A stretch of DNA of 64,000 nucleotides from Marisalimonas sp016777705 (GTDB lineage Bacteria > Pseudomonadota > Alphaproteobacteria > Puniceispirillales > Marisalimonadaceae): NCBI RefSeq assembly GCF_047717795.1, contig NZ_CP159808.1, positions 992,001 to 1,056,000 on the forward strand. The letters are read 5' to 3'. The notes beneath the pieces were generated by a model. That model was not told the origin of the DNA. It saw only the letters and a program-made list of their open reading frames with translations, and did not search any database. Positions 63,401-64,000 of the stretch are shown here, piece by piece. A program made the translations under genes and the position numbers. Numbering within the stretch: the stretch's first letter is position 1; each line of letters opens with the position of its first letter.

Positions 63401-64000
63401 ACGAGACCTGATAAAGTTAAAGTAACAGAAGCAGAATTTGTTGCATTATACGTTTTATTAGATGCAGAAGCAGTTGCAGTTAATGCTTTTGGTACAATGT
63501 TTCCAGTTGTTGTGGATTGATCTGTAACTGTATAGTTTCCAGCATCTGCACCGCTATAAGTAGACGTTATCGTAACTGCCTTACCATTACCAACATTCGC
63601 ATCAGCGAATACTCCAGAGTAACTACCTGTAAAATCATCTCCATCAACTAAACCACTATACGATATATTATCTGTTTTAAGTGGAGCTGTTACCGTTCCA
63701 TCATATTCTTTGTTATTAACTGTCAATCCAAAAACTGTTATGCCAGTAACACCTAAAGGTCTTGAAGTTATATTTGCTGTGGCACTTGATTGATCAGTAA
63801 TTGTGTAGTTACTTACATCTGATCCACTATAAGAAGATGTAATTGTTACCGTCTTTCCTGTGCCAATATGCTTATCAGAAAATGAACCACTAAAACTACC
63901 TGCAAAAGAGTCCCCAAATACAATTCCACTATATGTTACATTTGATGAACTTAGTGTTGCAACGGTGTTACCATCATAGATCTTATTAGAGGCTGTTATG
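60409..64000 (-). CDS. Giant YDG-repeat surface protein, C-terminal part (5' end beyond window)
   Basis: The minus-strand frame is open from the right edge of the window to 60409, so the N-terminus is missing. Eleven repeats of about 86 residues (NKxYDG, YSGLVxGDxF, FSDKNVGTGKTVTI, then SNYSITDQ) match the YDG/MBG-type domains found in filamentous-hemagglutinin-like adhesins. A Big-like domain follows (about 60905-61143; SGLPIVYSSSDSSIATVNS), then an acidic C-terminal region (EEEKEKFDKPGD) without LPxTG or an obvious autotransporter barrel. It is likely a secreted or outer-surface adhesin exported by a system encoded elsewhere. It looks richer in G and C than its neighbours by eye. Confidence 0.85.
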   Translation of the reverse strand, partial: ITASNKIYDGNTVATLSSSNVTYSGIVFGDSFAGSFSGSFSDKHIGTGKTVTITSSYSGSDVSNYTITDQSSATANITSRPLGVTGITVFGLTVNNKEYDGTVTAPLKTDNISYSGLVDGDDFTGSYSGVFADANVGNGKAVTITSTYSGADAGNYTVTDQSTTTGNIVPKALTATASASNKTYNATNSASVTLTLSGLVGSETLGQTVGSTFDNKNVGSNKTVTVNSITLADGSGLAANYSISAGQTTTADITAKSLTVSGITASNRTYDGSTNVTLTGTAVYSGLVDGDTFDGTYIGAFSDKNVGTGKTVNITSSYSGSDVNNYSVTDQSTTTANITAKSLTVSGIAASDKTYDGSVTATMNGNSAVYSGLVAGDTFDGSYTGVFSNANVASGKTVNITSTYSGADVNNYSVTDQSTTTASITQKALTATASASNKTYNATNSASVTLTLSGLIGSETLGQTVGSTFDNKNVGSNKTVTVNSITLADGSGLAANYLISTGQTTTANITVKSLTVSGITASNMTYNGNAVATLNTGSVAYSGLVDGDTFNGTYTGAFSDKNVGTGKTVTITPSYSGADVSNYSITNHADVTANITAKSLTVSGVTASDKTYDGSVTATMNSSSAVYSGFVNGDDFAASYSGVFSDKNVGSGKTVTITSSYAGADVSNYNITDQTSTTANISAKVLTATASASNKVYDGSSAATSTLTLSGFVGSETVTSTNSSTFNNKNAGTGKTVTVNSITLVDGANGGLASNYSINTGQTTTANVNAKALTVSGITASNKVYDSTTNATTVLSFSGLIGSETINNTNSSTFDNKNIGTGKTVTVNSITLVDGSNGGLASNYSISSGQTTIANVSARPLTVSNISASNKSFDGTTAVTLDTSNVSYNGLVSGDDFSGSFSGVFANENIGTGRIVNITSNYSGDDIGNYSITNQNTHFANITIGNPTISGLSNQTKSFTTSSYTLTGTSSISGLPIVYSSSDSSIATVNSTTGEVTFVNSGTVTISANIVSTLNYNSTTSSYLLEINLNTTNFNSESSSSIVKQVSVLQTRASSSENFNLRTFVKQNDANISAKIVVVKDDLNANVDSLYTEESGDGKLSTDFIDEEEKEKFDKPGDIIKEKTIILKLSDTESYNYKLEFRQKGLVIKPLDTNSSYFANLNKNVVIKSAITEIKNIAGYIKSQIRTIIFDLANKF
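61144..64000 (-). repeat. Tandem array of about 258-bp repeats in two alternating types
   Basis: Reading the protein from its N-terminal side, repeats start near 64000, 63726, 63468, 63210, 62955, 62700, 62442, 62184, 61929, 61665 and 61401. Type A has YSGLVxGDxF and YSGADVxNY; type B has LTLSGLVGSETL and NSITLADGSGLAANY. The order is A A B A A B A A B B A, so a three-repeat unit of about 768 bp is itself repeated. DNA identity between units is high in places. Confidence 0.9.
62537..62628. repeat. 92-bp segment identical to 63305-63396
   Basis: Bases 62537-62628 and 63305-63396 are identical by direct comparison, 768 bp apart. Both fall in type B repeats of the giant surface protein gene. 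Such identity at the DNA level shows recent duplication or gene conversion between repeats. Confidence 0.85.

Noticed and set aside
60409..64000. CRISPR array or non-coding satellite because of regular repeats
   Set aside because: Repeats are about 258 bp, imperfect, and keep one open reading frame throughout, so they encode protein domains.

Overview
This window looks like a stretch of chromosome from a streamlined, AT-rich marine alphaproteobacterium. The evidence is gene order and content: pdhA-pdhB-pdhC-lpd-lipA-ratA with a lipoylated PdhB, fused ispDF, the ntrB-ntrC-ntrY-ntrX-trkA-dat-hflX block, recG/sdhE-mfd, and tmk-holB-metG-tatD. DNA is very AT-rich, gene gaps are a few bases, and many genes overlap. 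The presence of ntrBC together with TRAP transporters argues against classic Pelagibacter; a low-GC lineage such as HIMB59/AEGEAN-169 is my guess, not a demonstrated identity.

Positions 1 to about 45.8 kb are core housekeeping DNA. After the end of a MerR-type regulator come a PpiD-like periplasmic chaperone (minus) and a plus-strand run of central carbon and envelope genes: tpiA, secG, pyrG, kdsA, eno, ftsB, the pyruvate dehydrogenase complex, lipA and ratA. pncC-pgpA-ispDF run on the minus strand. Two nitrogen/redox-type two-component pairs follow (NtrBC, NtrYX), then trkA, a D-amino-acid aminotransferase, hflX and an inositol-monophosphatase-like gene. The NtrC AAA+ domain is eroded (no GAFTGA, no Walker B acidic pair), dusB is absent upstream of ntrB, and hfq is absent between dat and hflX. 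Next are an SDR enzyme with mazG, a DUF502 membrane protein, recG, sdhE, mfd, a glyoxalase, a DSD1-like PLP enzyme, a small secreted HExxH protein, tRNA-Ser(UGA), and a peptidoglycan/replication run (mltB-like, rlpA, D,D-carboxypeptidase, tmk, holB, metG, tatD, MBL-fold hydrolase).

Positions 46 to 60.3 kb are an accessory catabolic region: an ACMSD-like amidohydrolase, an orphan TRAP-type binding protein with no signal peptide, an IlvD/Edd sugar-acid-type dehydratase, a two-subunit molybdenum hydroxylase, an SDR, a HisD-family dehydrogenase of the sulfopropanediol type, a flavin reductase, a LysR regulator, a complete TRAP transporter (small membrane, large membrane, binding protein), a DUF2798 protein and a cyclase-family hydrolase. 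It probably imports and oxidises small organic acids, sulfonates or polyols; the substrate cannot be fixed from sequence alone. The operon's binding protein lacks the arginine that normally grips a carboxylate, while the orphan one keeps it.

From 60.4 kb to the window end lies the C-terminal part of a giant minus-strand surface protein made of about 86-residue YDG-type repeats. The repeats alternate between two types in a higher-order A-A-B pattern with a 768-bp period. Its N-terminus lies beyond the window. I saw no IS element, prophage, CRISPR array or rRNA.
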